A stretch of DNA of 37,054 bases from Candidatus Rifleibacteriota bacterium (lineage in GTDB: Bacteria; Muiribacteriota; Ozemobacteria; Ozemobacterales; Ozemobacteraceae): contig JAAYVD010000028.1 in assembly GCA_012517355.1 (NCBI GenBank), forward strand, positions 1-37,054, in the 5' to 3' direction. Position numbers and translations under genes: made by a program. Every line of letters starts with the position of its first letter. Position 1 is the stretch's first letter. The notes below the pieces were generated by a model. That model did no database searches, was not told where the DNA came from, and saw only the letters and a program-made list of their open reading frames with translations. Of this stretch, positions 8,319 through 16,300 are shown piece by piece.

Positions 8319-9626
8319 ATGCCCACCAAGGTCTATCACGCGGGAAAGTCGACCATCAGCCTCGAGATCGGCGACCTCTGCCAATCGTCGGCCGAGGTCC
8401 TGGTCAGCTCAGACGACGTGCACCTGTCCATGGGCGGGGGCATCTCCATGGCGATCGCCCGGGCGGCCGGCCCCCAGTTCCCCCTCGACGTGCACAAGCA
8501 CCTGCTCAAGCGGCCGCCCCGCCTGGGCGACGTCATCGTCACCACCAGCGGCAACCTCGGCAGCCGTTACATCTTCCACGGCATCACCTTCGACGAGACC
8601 TTCCAGAACAAGGGCCTCGACCCCCGCATCATCATCCGCCGCATCGTCGAGACCTCCCTCCACCTCATGGAGGAACTCGGCTGCCGATCGATCGCCTTCC
8701 CCTGCATCGGTATGGGCCTGGCCGAGATCCCTCGCGACGAGGTGGCCACCGAAATGGGAACCACGCTGGTGCGGCACCTGCTCGACCATCCGGTCTCGCT
8801 CAGCATCGAAATCTACGTGTTCGACAAGGCCCGCGACTCCCCCCAGTTTTTCCTCGACCGGTTCGAGGACGAGGTGAAGAAGACCCTGGGCGTCGACCAC
8901 GGCGCCGCGGGGTTCGGCAAGCCCACCGACCTGCCCGGGCGCGAGACCCATCGGGGCCAGGCCTCCGAACTCTACAACATCCTCAAGGCCCTCGACGACC
9001 GCCGCCAGGAACTGGAGAACGAACTCCTCGCGACCAATCCCGAGAAGGGCCCCACCAGCCAGCTGGCCTTCGACGCGATCAAGGACGACCTGGCGCAGAT
9101 CGGCCAGATCCGCGACCTGTTCCTCCCCGAGGTGCGCCCCCCCCGCAAACCGGATCCCGACCGCGGCTTCCAGGGCAGCCGCGTATTCGTCAGCTCGACC
9201 GGCGAGCTGACCACCTACCGCCGCATCGCCCGCAGGGAGATCGAGCGGAACGGCGCCACCTTCCTCGGCATGGAGGATTTCGCCGCCGCCTCCCACCTGC
9301 CCATCTTCCACATGCTGAAGATCCTGCGCAGCGCCGACTACTACTTCGGCATCCTCGGCTGGCGATACGGCTCGCTCGACCCCATCAGCAAGCTGTCCTA
9401 CACCCAGATCGAGTACACCTTCGCCGGCCACCACCGCATTCCCCGCTACATGTTCCTGATGAGCCCCGCCGCCCCCATCACCATCCGCATGACCGACGAA
9501 AATCCGGAACTCACGCGGCGTATCCGCGACTTCCGCGACACCGTCGGCCGCCACCAGTTGTTCGCCCAGTTCAAGAACGGCCGCGAGTTCCAACGTCAAC
9601 TCGCCCTCACCATGAGCGCCCGCTGA
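8319..9626 (+). CDS. Macro domain-DUF4062 fusion protein
   Basis: This is a 435-residue cytoplasmic protein. Residues about 10-170 are a macro domain, the fold that binds ADP-ribose and related nucleotides: EIGDL (16-20), the phosphate loop GGGISMAIARAAG (39-51), LGDVIVTTSGNLG, and AFPCIGMGLAEIP. The usual NAAN motif reads SSDD (30-33), so hydrolase activity is doubtful and binding more likely. A helical linker (about 200-270) leads to a DUF4062 domain (about 286-400) with SRVFVSSTGEL, FGILGWRYGSLDP and SYTQIEYTFA, all typical of the family. DUF4062 is often fused to STAND NTPases. Finding a second DUF4062-type protein 2.4 kb from the NPHP3-like STAND gene suggests a shared nucleotide-signalling role. 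The ATG at 8319 is the first that keeps the macro domain; a longer upstream frame overlaps the preceding gene and is not real. Confidence 0.88.
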   Translation: MPTKVYHAGKSTISLEIGDLCQSSAEVLVSSDDVHLSMGGGISMAIARAAGPQFPLDVHKHLLKRPPRLGDVIVTTSGNLGSRYIFHGITFDETFQNKGLDPRIIIRRIVETSLHLMEELGCRSIAFPCIGMGLAEIPRDEVATEMGTTLVRHLLDHPVSLSIEIYVFDKARDSPQFFLDRFEDEVKKTLGVDHGAAGFGKPTDLPGRETHRGQASELYNILKALDDRRQELENELLATNPEKGPTSQLAFDAIKDDLAQIGQIRDLFLPEVRPPRKPDPDRGFQGSRVFVSSTGELTTYRRIARREIERNGATFLGMEDFAAASHLPIFHMLKILRSADYYFGILGWRYGSLDPISKLSYTQIEYTFAGHHRIPRYMFLMSPAAPITIRMTDENPELTRRIRDFRDTVGRHQLFAQFKNGREFQRQLALTMSAR

Positions 9627-9782
9627 AACCCCTGTTCCCCTCTACCGCCCGGCCGCCTCACCCCTCCACCTCCGCTTTCAGGGCAAGACCAGCACTGGCC
9701 GCCTCACCCCAGACCGCTTTCCGGGCCCCCTCTCCCTGTCTCCTGGCCCGCTCCCTCCCATTCCCCACGGTCGCCACCCGCC

Positions 9783-9791
9783 TGCTATACT
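9783..9791 (+). promoter_or_regulatory. Extended -10 promoter of the phosphoesterase gene
   Basis: TGCTATACT (TATACT at 9786-9791) is an extended -10, 31 bp before the ATG. A poor TTCCCC lies 19 bp upstream. Confidence 0.55.
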
Positions 9792-9822
9792 TGAGGAAAC
9801 GGTAAGAGAGGAGCGACACCAC

Positions 9823-10635
9823 ATGCCGACCTCTTCCGGCCCCCTTCCCCCCGGCCATCTTCCCCCCGGCCTGCCCATCGCCGCCGTGGCCGACCTGCAC
9901 GGCCACCTCGACCTGTTCGAACGCCTGCTGGCCGAGATCGACCGGCGCCTGGGCCGCGACTACCTGCTCGTGACCCTGGGCGACTACGTCGACAACGGCC
10001 CCCAGATCCCCCGCCTCCTCGACCGCCTGATCGACCTGAAGCAGGAGCGCCCCGACCGGTTCTTTCCCATCATGGGCAATCACGATCTCGCCTGCCTCCG
10101 CGCCATGGGCTGGCGGAAGGGCCCTCCCGACGAGGCCTGGTACAAGAACTGGGCCGGCCACTTCTGGAACCCCGGCGGCGGCACACCCGCCCAGTACGCG
10201 GCCGACAGCGGCGCCTCGCTCTCCGAGATGATGGACACCGCGCACCGCGCCCACCGTGAGTTCCTGCAGGAGCTGCCCTGGTTCTTCGAATACGGGGAAT
10301 ACTTCTTCGTCCATTGCGGCCTCGAGTCCCGCGAGGTGGCCCCCCAACGCGCGGAACTGGCCCGCCGGGAACCCCTGCCCAACCTGTGGACCCACCCCCA
10401 GCTGCGCGACAAGAAACTGTCGGTCGTCTCCTGGGAGGGCTGGGGTCGCGTCGTCGTCAGCTCCCACACCCGGGGCTCCGTCCTGCGCCGGATGGTGGAC
10501 CCCCTCCCCGGCGACCCCCACTTCGTGACGCCCTACCGCATCACCCTCTCAGCCGAAGTCGATCACACGGGGGTCCTCCACGCGGTCCTCCTCCCCGACC
10601 GCATCTTCCTCCACGAGCGCACCCCCCGCCATTGA
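9823..10635 (+). CDS. Calcineurin-like metallophosphoesterase (PPP family)
   Basis: This 270-residue cytoplasmic phosphoesterase has the full two-metal motif set: D24-L-H26 (ADLHGH), GDYVDNGP (53-60), GNHD (85-88), the His in FFVHCGLES and the His in VVSSHTRGS. The usual GDxVDRG reads GDYVDNG, so the phosphate-contacting Arg is replaced by Asn. The length fits single-domain Ser/Thr protein phosphatase-like or dinucleoside-polyphosphatase (ApaH/PrpE) enzymes; the substrate could be a phosphoprotein or a nucleotide. The first 18 residues are Pro/Gly-rich. A GAGGAG Shine-Dalgarno and an extended -10 promoter support the ATG at 9823. The gene is monocistronic and followed by two strong palindromes. 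Confidence 0.88.
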   Translation: MPTSSGPLPPGHLPPGLPIAAVADLHGHLDLFERLLAEIDRRLGRDYLLVTLGDYVDNGPQIPRLLDRLIDLKQERPDRFFPIMGNHDLACLRAMGWRKGPPDEAWYKNWAGHFWNPGGGTPAQYAADSGASLSEMMDTAHRAHREFLQELPWFFEYGEYFFVHCGLESREVAPQRAELARREPLPNLWTHPQLRDKKLSVVSWEGWGRVVVSSHTRGSVLRRMVDPLPGDPHFVTPYRITLSAEVDHTGVLHAVLLPDRIFLHERTPRH

Positions 10636-10673
10636 CATATTTTTCAAATATGTACCAGGCTAGTTCCTGGTAC
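10635..10673. terminator. Two abutting perfect palindromes after the phosphoesterase
   Basis: Stem 1 is ACATATTT-TTC-AAATATGT (10635-10653). Stem 2 is GTACCAGG-CTAGTT-CCTGGTAC (10652-10673). They share two bases and start at the last base of the stop codon. Neither is followed by a T-run, so this may be a terminator, an RNA processing site or a protein-binding palindrome. Its AT content is unlike its surroundings. Confidence 0.6.
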
Positions 10674-10756
10674 GATTTCCCTCCCTCCCGGTTCCTCTTC
10701 CCGGCGTCCCCTTCTCCGCCGGAATCTGTCCCCACCCCCTGATCCCGCCGCCAACC

Positions 10757-11021
10757 CTCGCCCGTTCTCCCCCTTCCCCGCTTCCCCTATTCCTCTCCTT
10801 GCCCCTTCCTTCCTCTCTCACTCGCCTTCCCCTCTTCCTCTCCTGGCTCCTTCCGTCCTCTGCCTCCCCGTTTCTCCCTCCTTGTCTATCCCCCCCGGAT
10901 CACGCCCGTCGCCGTCCGCTCCAGAACCAACGCTCGCCCGTTCTCCCCCTTCCCCGCTTCCCCCCCTTCCTCTCCTTGCCCCTTCCTTCCTCTCTCACTC
11001 GCCTTCCCCTCTTCCTCTCCT
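10757..11021. repeat. Pyrimidine-rich spacer with a duplicated segment of about 88 bp
   Basis: The 10636-11082 gap holds no credible gene. After the palindromes it is almost pure C/T on the plus strand. The segment at 10757-10844 recurs at 10933-11021 with two substitutions and one indel. Open frames here encode only Pro/Leu/Ser-rich low-complexity peptides. On the minus strand the tract is purine-rich. Confidence 0.85.
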
Positions 11022-11082
11022 TCCCCCATCCTAGCTTCCTTCCCTTCCCCTCCCCCCTCATCCTCTCCGGCTCCCTTCATTC

Positions 11083-11799
11083 CTACTTCCTCTTTCTCCC
11101 CTTCCCCTTCCGGACGCGGCCCTCCGCCACCGCCGCCGCCGCCTTCTCCCGCAGCGCCTCGGCTCGCGCCTGGCTCAGCCCCGCCCCGCGCAGGCTCTCG
11201 ATCAGGATCTCCAACTCCTCCATGTCGACCACGTGCGTCAGCGCTTCTTCACAGGCCGTGAGCGCCCCCTCCAGGTCTCCCAGCCGCAGACTGCAGTCGC
11301 TGAGCGCCACGTAGGTCTGGAACTCCCCCGGCTCCCGCTCCTGCGCCTCCAGCAGGATCCGCTTCGCCTCCGGCACCTGGTTCTGCCGCAGCAGGCACTG
11401 CGCCAGATACAGGTAAGCCTCGTCGAGGCCGGGATCGAGCCGGATCGCCTCCCGCAGCGAGGTCTCCGCCTCGGGCCACCGGCCCAGCTCCATCAGCGCG
11501 TTGGCCTGGTTCAGCCAGGCCTCGGCAAACGCCGGGGCCAGGGTCGTCGCCTTGCGATACCAGATGGCGGCGTCATCGAACAGGTCGAGATCCGAACAGG
11601 CGTCGCCCATGGCGTTGGCAACCCGGGCATTCTCCGGATCGAGACGCAACGCCTCCCGGAACCATTTCATGGCTTCGGTCGGATCGTGGTCGTCCATGAA
11701 GGCCTGACCCAGCTCGAACAACGCTTCCTTGTCTTGGGGATCGGCCTCCAGTCGCTGTTTCCATTGCTGTTTCCGTGCTTCGAATCGGTGCGGGGTCAT
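11083..11799 (-). CDS. TPR-repeat protein
   Basis: This 238-residue protein is built from about five tetratricopeptide repeats, for example ALFELGQAFMDDHDPTEAMK, WFREALRLDPENA, AWLNQANALMELGRWPEAE and AYLYLAQCLLRQNQVPEA. It ends in a basic tail (GRVRKGKGRKRK). There is no signal peptide or catalytic motif, so it is most likely a cytoplasmic scaffold or adaptor. The start at 11799 (MTPHRFEARKQ) is supported by a strong AGGAGG 8 bp upstream; the open frame continues upstream but runs into a repeat element. It lies downstream of DUF1015 on the same strand with a 219-bp gap, so co-transcription is uncertain. No strong promoter was found. Confidence 0.85.
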   Translation of the reverse strand: MTPHRFEARKQQWKQRLEADPQDKEALFELGQAFMDDHDPTEAMKWFREALRLDPENARVANAMGDACSDLDLFDDAAIWYRKATTLAPAFAEAWLNQANALMELGRWPEAETSLREAIRLDPGLDEAYLYLAQCLLRQNQVPEAKRILLEAQEREPGEFQTYVALSDCSLRLGDLEGALTACEEALTHVVDMEELEILIESLRGAGLSQARAEALREKAAAAVAEGRVRKGKGRKRK

Positions 11800-11938
11800 G
11801 GTCAAGTCCTCCTGTGGAATCGATTGGGATGGGATGAAAACAGGTCGGCGGCGATACCGCCGGTCACCGGGAAAGGGACGGGTACGGACGGCGACCGGAA
11901 GGGAACGGGCTCCCTCCCGGTCGCGCGACCGGCCCCGA

Positions 11939-12015
11939 CCGACACGATGTCGGCAACACCCCTTTGCCGCCACGGATGGCGGCGCGAAACCCCAGTTTCG
12001 CGCATCGCAAGGGGG
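11939..12015 (-). repeat. Dispersed multi-hairpin element, copy R2 (intergenic)
   Basis: This is a well-preserved intergenic copy. It has CCGACA-CGA-TGTCGG (11939-11953), then outer arms CCCCTTTGC and GCAAGGGGG that enclose GCCGCCA-CGGA-TGGCGGC and GCGCGAAAC-CCCA-GTTTCGCGC. The minus strand stays open in the same frame as the coding copies (RETGVSRRHPWRQRG, then DIVSVG). It lies three bases before the DUF1015 stop codon complement, in the DUF1015-TPR gap. Confidence 0.85.
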
Positions 12016-12018
12016 CGG

Positions 12019-13257
12019 TCAGTCGAGGGTGTGGATGACCACCCCCGAACGCAGTTTGGGCTCGAACCAGGTCGACTTGGGCGGCATGATCTGCCCGGCG
12101 TCGGCGATGGCCATCAACTGCTCGATCGAGGTCGGGAACATCGAGAAGCTGACCTTGAACTTCCCCTCGTTGACGACCCGCTCCAGCTCCTTCACCCCGC
12201 GGATGCCCCCGATGAAGTCGACCCGCTTGTCAGTGCGCGGATCACCGATGCCCAGGATCGGCCCCAGCAGGTTGGCCTGCAAGATCGAGACGTCGAGCCG
12301 TTTCACCGGGTCCTTGTCGTCGAAGGTGCCGGCCTTGGCCGTCAGCTCGTACCACTCGCCGTCCAGGTACATGCCGAACTTCTGGGCCTTTTTGGGCTTC
12401 TTCTCCGTGGTCTTGACGACCTCGAAACTCTTCTTCACCTTGTCGAGGAACTGCTCCTTGGACAGGCCGTTCAGATCCTTCACGGCCCGGTTGTAGTCCA
12501 TGATGTAGAGATGGTTGTGCGGAAACAGCACCGCCAGGAAGAAGTTGTATTCCTCGTTGCCGGTGTGCTGGGGATTCTGCTCGCGCCGCACCTTGGCGAT
12601 CCGCGAGGCCGCCGCCGACCGGTGGTGACCGTCGGCCACATACAGCACCGGGATCTTCTGGAACTGCGCCTGGATCTTCTTGATCCAGGCCTCGTCCTTC
12701 ACCACCCACAGCACGTGCCGGATGCCGTCGGGAGCGGTGAAGTCATACTCCGGTTTCCCTTTGGTGATCTGCTCCACCAGCGCATCGACTTCCGCCTGTG
12801 CCTTGTAGGTGAGGAAGACCGGGCCGGCGTTGGCGTTGATCACGTCGACGTGCTTGAGGCGGTCCTCCTCCTTGTCCTTGCGGGTCAGTTCGTGCTTCTT
12901 GATCGTGTCATTCCAGTATTCCTCGGCCGCGCAGCAGCACATCAGGCCGGTCTGCGCCCGGCCGTCCATCACCTGGCGATAGATGTACAGACAATTTCCG
13001 GGGTCCTGGACCAGCCACCCCTTTTTCCGGAATTCGGCGAAATTCTCCTTCGCCTTGTCGTAGACCCGCTGGTCGTACAGGTCGATCTTCGGGTCGAGGT
13101 CGATCTCGGGCTTGGTGACATGCAGGAAGGAGTGCGGGTTGCCTTCCGCCATCTTGCGGGCTTCTTCGGAATTGAGGACGTCGTAGGGCAGGGCCGCCAG
13201 TTTGGGGGCGATGTCCTGAGGGGCGCGCAGGCCCCGGAACGGTCGTACGGTGGCCAT
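12019..13257 (-). CDS. DUF1015 family protein
   Basis: This 412-residue protein spans the whole DUF1015 family: RPFRGLRAP (residues 5-13), LPYDVLNSEEAR, NPHSFLHVTKPEID, the central VADGHHRSAAA motif, FFLAVLFPHNHL, and the C-terminal MPPKSTWFEPKLRSG. DUF1015 proteins are cytoplasmic; I recall a relation to the ParB/sulfiredoxin-like and serine-kinase fold through the DGHHR motif, but the reaction is not established. Its genes are often near serine or phosphoserine metabolism, which is not seen here. AAGGAAG precedes the ATG, and a textbook promoter lies inside the end of the upstream phosphatase gene. Family assignment is secure, function is not. Confidence 0.95.
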   Translation of the reverse strand: MATVRPFRGLRAPQDIAPKLAALPYDVLNSEEARKMAEGNPHSFLHVTKPEIDLDPKIDLYDQRVYDKAKENFAEFRKKGWLVQDPGNCLYIYRQVMDGRAQTGLMCCCAAEEYWNDTIKKHELTRKDKEEDRLKHVDVINANAGPVFLTYKAQAEVDALVEQITKGKPEYDFTAPDGIRHVLWVVKDEAWIKKIQAQFQKIPVLYVADGHHRSAAASRIAKVRREQNPQHTGNEEYNFFLAVLFPHNHLYIMDYNRAVKDLNGLSKEQFLDKVKKSFEVVKTTEKKPKKAQKFGMYLDGEWYELTAKAGTFDDKDPVKRLDVSILQANLLGPILGIGDPRTDKRVDFIGGIRGVKELERVVNEGKFKVSFSMFPTSIEQLMAIADAGQIMPPKSTWFEPKLRSGVVIHTLD

Positions 13258-13314
13258 CTCGAGCTTCCTTTCGCTTGGTGATGTGGTCGTCCCTGGCGTT
13301 GGCCGGGCAGCCCC

Positions 13315-13343
13315 ATTCTAAGAACGGTGGCCGGCCTTGTCAA
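13315..13343 (-). promoter_or_regulatory. Consensus promoter of the DUF1015 gene, inside the upstream CDS
   Basis: TTGACA (13338-13343), a 17-bp spacer and TAGAAT (13315-13320) form a near-perfect sigma-70 promoter. It lies wholly within the last codons of the SpoIIE gene; the -10 contains that gene's TAG stop and the -35 overlaps its Val-Asp-Lys codons. The leader would be about 50 nt. Confidence 0.85.
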
Positions 13344-16300
13344 CCCTCCCGGAACCCGCCGACCCGCGCGCCACGGCATCCGGAGCCTGTCCCCGAGCCC
13401 CCCCCTGCCTGCCGACCGGCGGGTCTCCCCCGGCCCCCGGCTTCCCCGCTCCGTCACCCGGCGTCGGCGGACCGGCGGCCGGCTCCCCCGGTACCCCCGG
13501 CTCGAAGTGGGCCACCACGAAGGTCACGTCGTCGTCCCAGTCCCAGCGGGCCGTCGCCTGGTGCACGAACCGGAACATCCGTTCGACCGCCCCGTCGAAG
13601 CCGGCCGCCGCCTCTCCCGACAACGCCTTCTCCAGACGGGGATACCCGATCGACGTGCCGTCGGGCCCCATCGCCTCGACCGCCCCGTCGGTGAACAGCA
13701 CCATGGACCCGCCCGGTCCCACCACCCGGTGCACCTCCTCCACCCGGCTGTTCTTGACGGTGGCCAGCGGCATGCTGGGCAGCAGGAAGCTTTCGCATCC
13801 GCCCCCCGGCGACACCACCAGCACCGGCGTATGTCCGGCATTGGCCACCTGGAACTCCCCGGTGCGGGTGTCGATGCGTATCACCTCGCACGTCATCATC
13901 CGCACACGCCGCAGGAACTCCACGAGATGGCGGTTGAGCCCCGTCAGCAACCCCTTGGGCTCCCGCTCCCCGAACGACAACAGGATCCGGAGACCGGTGC
14001 CGACCATCACCATGACCAGGGCGGCCGCCAGCCCGTGCCCCGACACGTCCCCAATGCAGACATAGACCACGCCTTCGTCTTCCGGGTCCGGGATGATGTC
14101 GAAATAGTCCCCCCCGACCTGCTCCATCATGATCGACCGCCCCTGGATCGACACCCGCTCCCGCCGGAACACCCCCTGCGGCAGGAGCCGGTTCTGCAGG
14201 TGCCCGGCCACGTCGAGTTCCTTCAGGCTCTCCAAAACCAGGGTGAACAGGACCGCCAGCTCCCCCCATTCCCCGATCGCGTTGCGCACCGGAACTGGCG
14301 GCGCCCCCGGCCGCCCCAGCTGCCGGGCGAACACCATCAGGTCGAGGATCGGCTCGAACAAAAACCGCCGCAGAACCTGGGCGAAAAAGCCCAGCACCAC
14401 GGCGAGGCCCAGCAGAATGCCTCCCAGCGAGCGCCGCCGGCCGATCTCCGCGGTCGCCAATTCGCCCACGGGCCGGGCCGCGCCCAGTACATACAGCCCG
14501 AACTCGTCGCTGGTCCGCACGAAAACCCAGCGCCAGGTGCCGTCGGGGAATGCCGCCACCAACTTCCGGCTCTGGCCCCCCATGCGCAGGTCCCCCGCCA
14601 GCCGCTTCACTCCCCGCGGCAAGGCCACCGTCGAAAGGTCCGGCACCTCGAGGGCACGGGCGAGCAGGAACAGATCCACCCCCGCCCCCCGCGGCGCGGT
14701 TCCCCTGCCCGCGACCGAAACGAGTTCGGCCATTCCCCCCGGCCGCCACGGCCGGCGGCCCGAACCACCCGTTTTGCCCATGGCAAGGCCGTCCTGCCAC
14801 ATCTGCCGGATCAACCGCCACGCCGCCGGGAACAGCAGGTCCGTGTCCTTCCAGTGCAGCATCACGAACAGGCCCGCCCGCCCGTCCGGCCCCGGCAGCA
14901 CCTCCAGCATCTCCAGCACCCGGTCCCGCAACGAGCCGATGGCCGCGATCCTGCCCAGATGGTCCCAGATGTAGCCCATCACGTCCTCGGGATCCATCCC
15001 CCCCATCGACGAGGCGAAGGCCCCCACGTCGACTTTCGGCCCCCCCGCCACACCCCCGCCCCACCCGTGTTCTTCGTCCCACCGCCGGCAGATCTGCCGG
15101 GCGATCGCCCCCATCCCCTTCCGCAACATGGCCTCGGATGAAGGCACCGGTCGCTCCCGCCGGTCCGCGCGCAGAAACCCCTCCAGCCATCCCCGCCATC
15201 GCGGATCGGCTGCCGACCAGGGCGCACCCATCAACCCCAGGTAGTAGGCGTTGGTGGAGGCGCCGTCTTCGAGGAACCGGGCCAGGACCGGCACCCGACG
15301 GGCCGGAGGCAACCCGGCCACGAACACGAACACCGACCGGTATCCCTGGTGGCTGGGCAGCAACTGCTCCCCTCCCGGGGTGACCAGGTGGGCGATGGCG
15401 ACGTGATATCTTCGCTCGAGGTCGTCCAGACCCCACAACATCGCTTCGGAAGCCACTTCGGGCCGGTATCGGAACCGCCTCAGGACCTCCCGCATCCGGG
15501 CTTCCTGCCGCCTGACCTCCGCCCGGAAGACCGCCTCGGGACGCTCGGTCTCCTGGGCGAGTCCCCGGAACGTCTCCGGGATCTCCCCCGCCACCCACGC
15601 ATCGATCTCCAGCTCCCCGACCAGCAGGACCCCGAACAAGGGAAGCCCCACCGCCGGAAGCAGATGCAGACCCACGCGGCGGCTGATGGTGGCCACCCAG
15701 ACGGTCTCCCCCGCCACCAGCGCCCGGTAGGTCCCCACCAGCCAGGCCAGGCTGCAGCAGAACCAACCCAGATACCCGATCGGGCCCCACAGGGCCAGGG
15801 GCCAGGGAAGCCGCCCACTGACCCCGAGATCGCCCGCCGCATCGCGCACCACCAGGGTCAGGCCCACCGTCCCTCCCGCGCGCCAGACCCGTTCCTCCGG
15901 CGGCCGCTCCCCCTCAACGTCCTCGCCGGCCGCCGCCCTTCGAAACCGGGCCCGGAACAGGCGGTCCGGCCCCCGGAACGCCTTCATGCCCCGCCGCACC
16001 ACTCCCAGCCAGGCCCGGTCGAGGACCACCGGCCGCATCGCCGACGGATCCGCCAACACCAGGTAGCCGTCGGCCGCCGCCACGGAGCCCGGCGCGCCCC
16101 CCGTTTCCCCCATCCAAGGGACGCCGTCTGCCGGGCCTGGCCCGACAGGTCGGCCGCCGATGCGGCCCCAGGCGCACCAGACGCCATTCCGGCCGAGCGG
16201 CAGCCGGAACCAGGCATGTTCCTTCCGCGCCTCCCCGAAAACCGACAGCGGCAGGTCACCCCACCCGGCGAACCGGACCACCCCCTCCGCCTGGGCGATC

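Noticed and set aside
10799-11314. Open frame of 171 residues in the pyrimidine-rich spacer
   Set aside because: It is Pro/Leu/Ser low complexity produced by the duplicated C/T tract, and overlaps the TPR gene.
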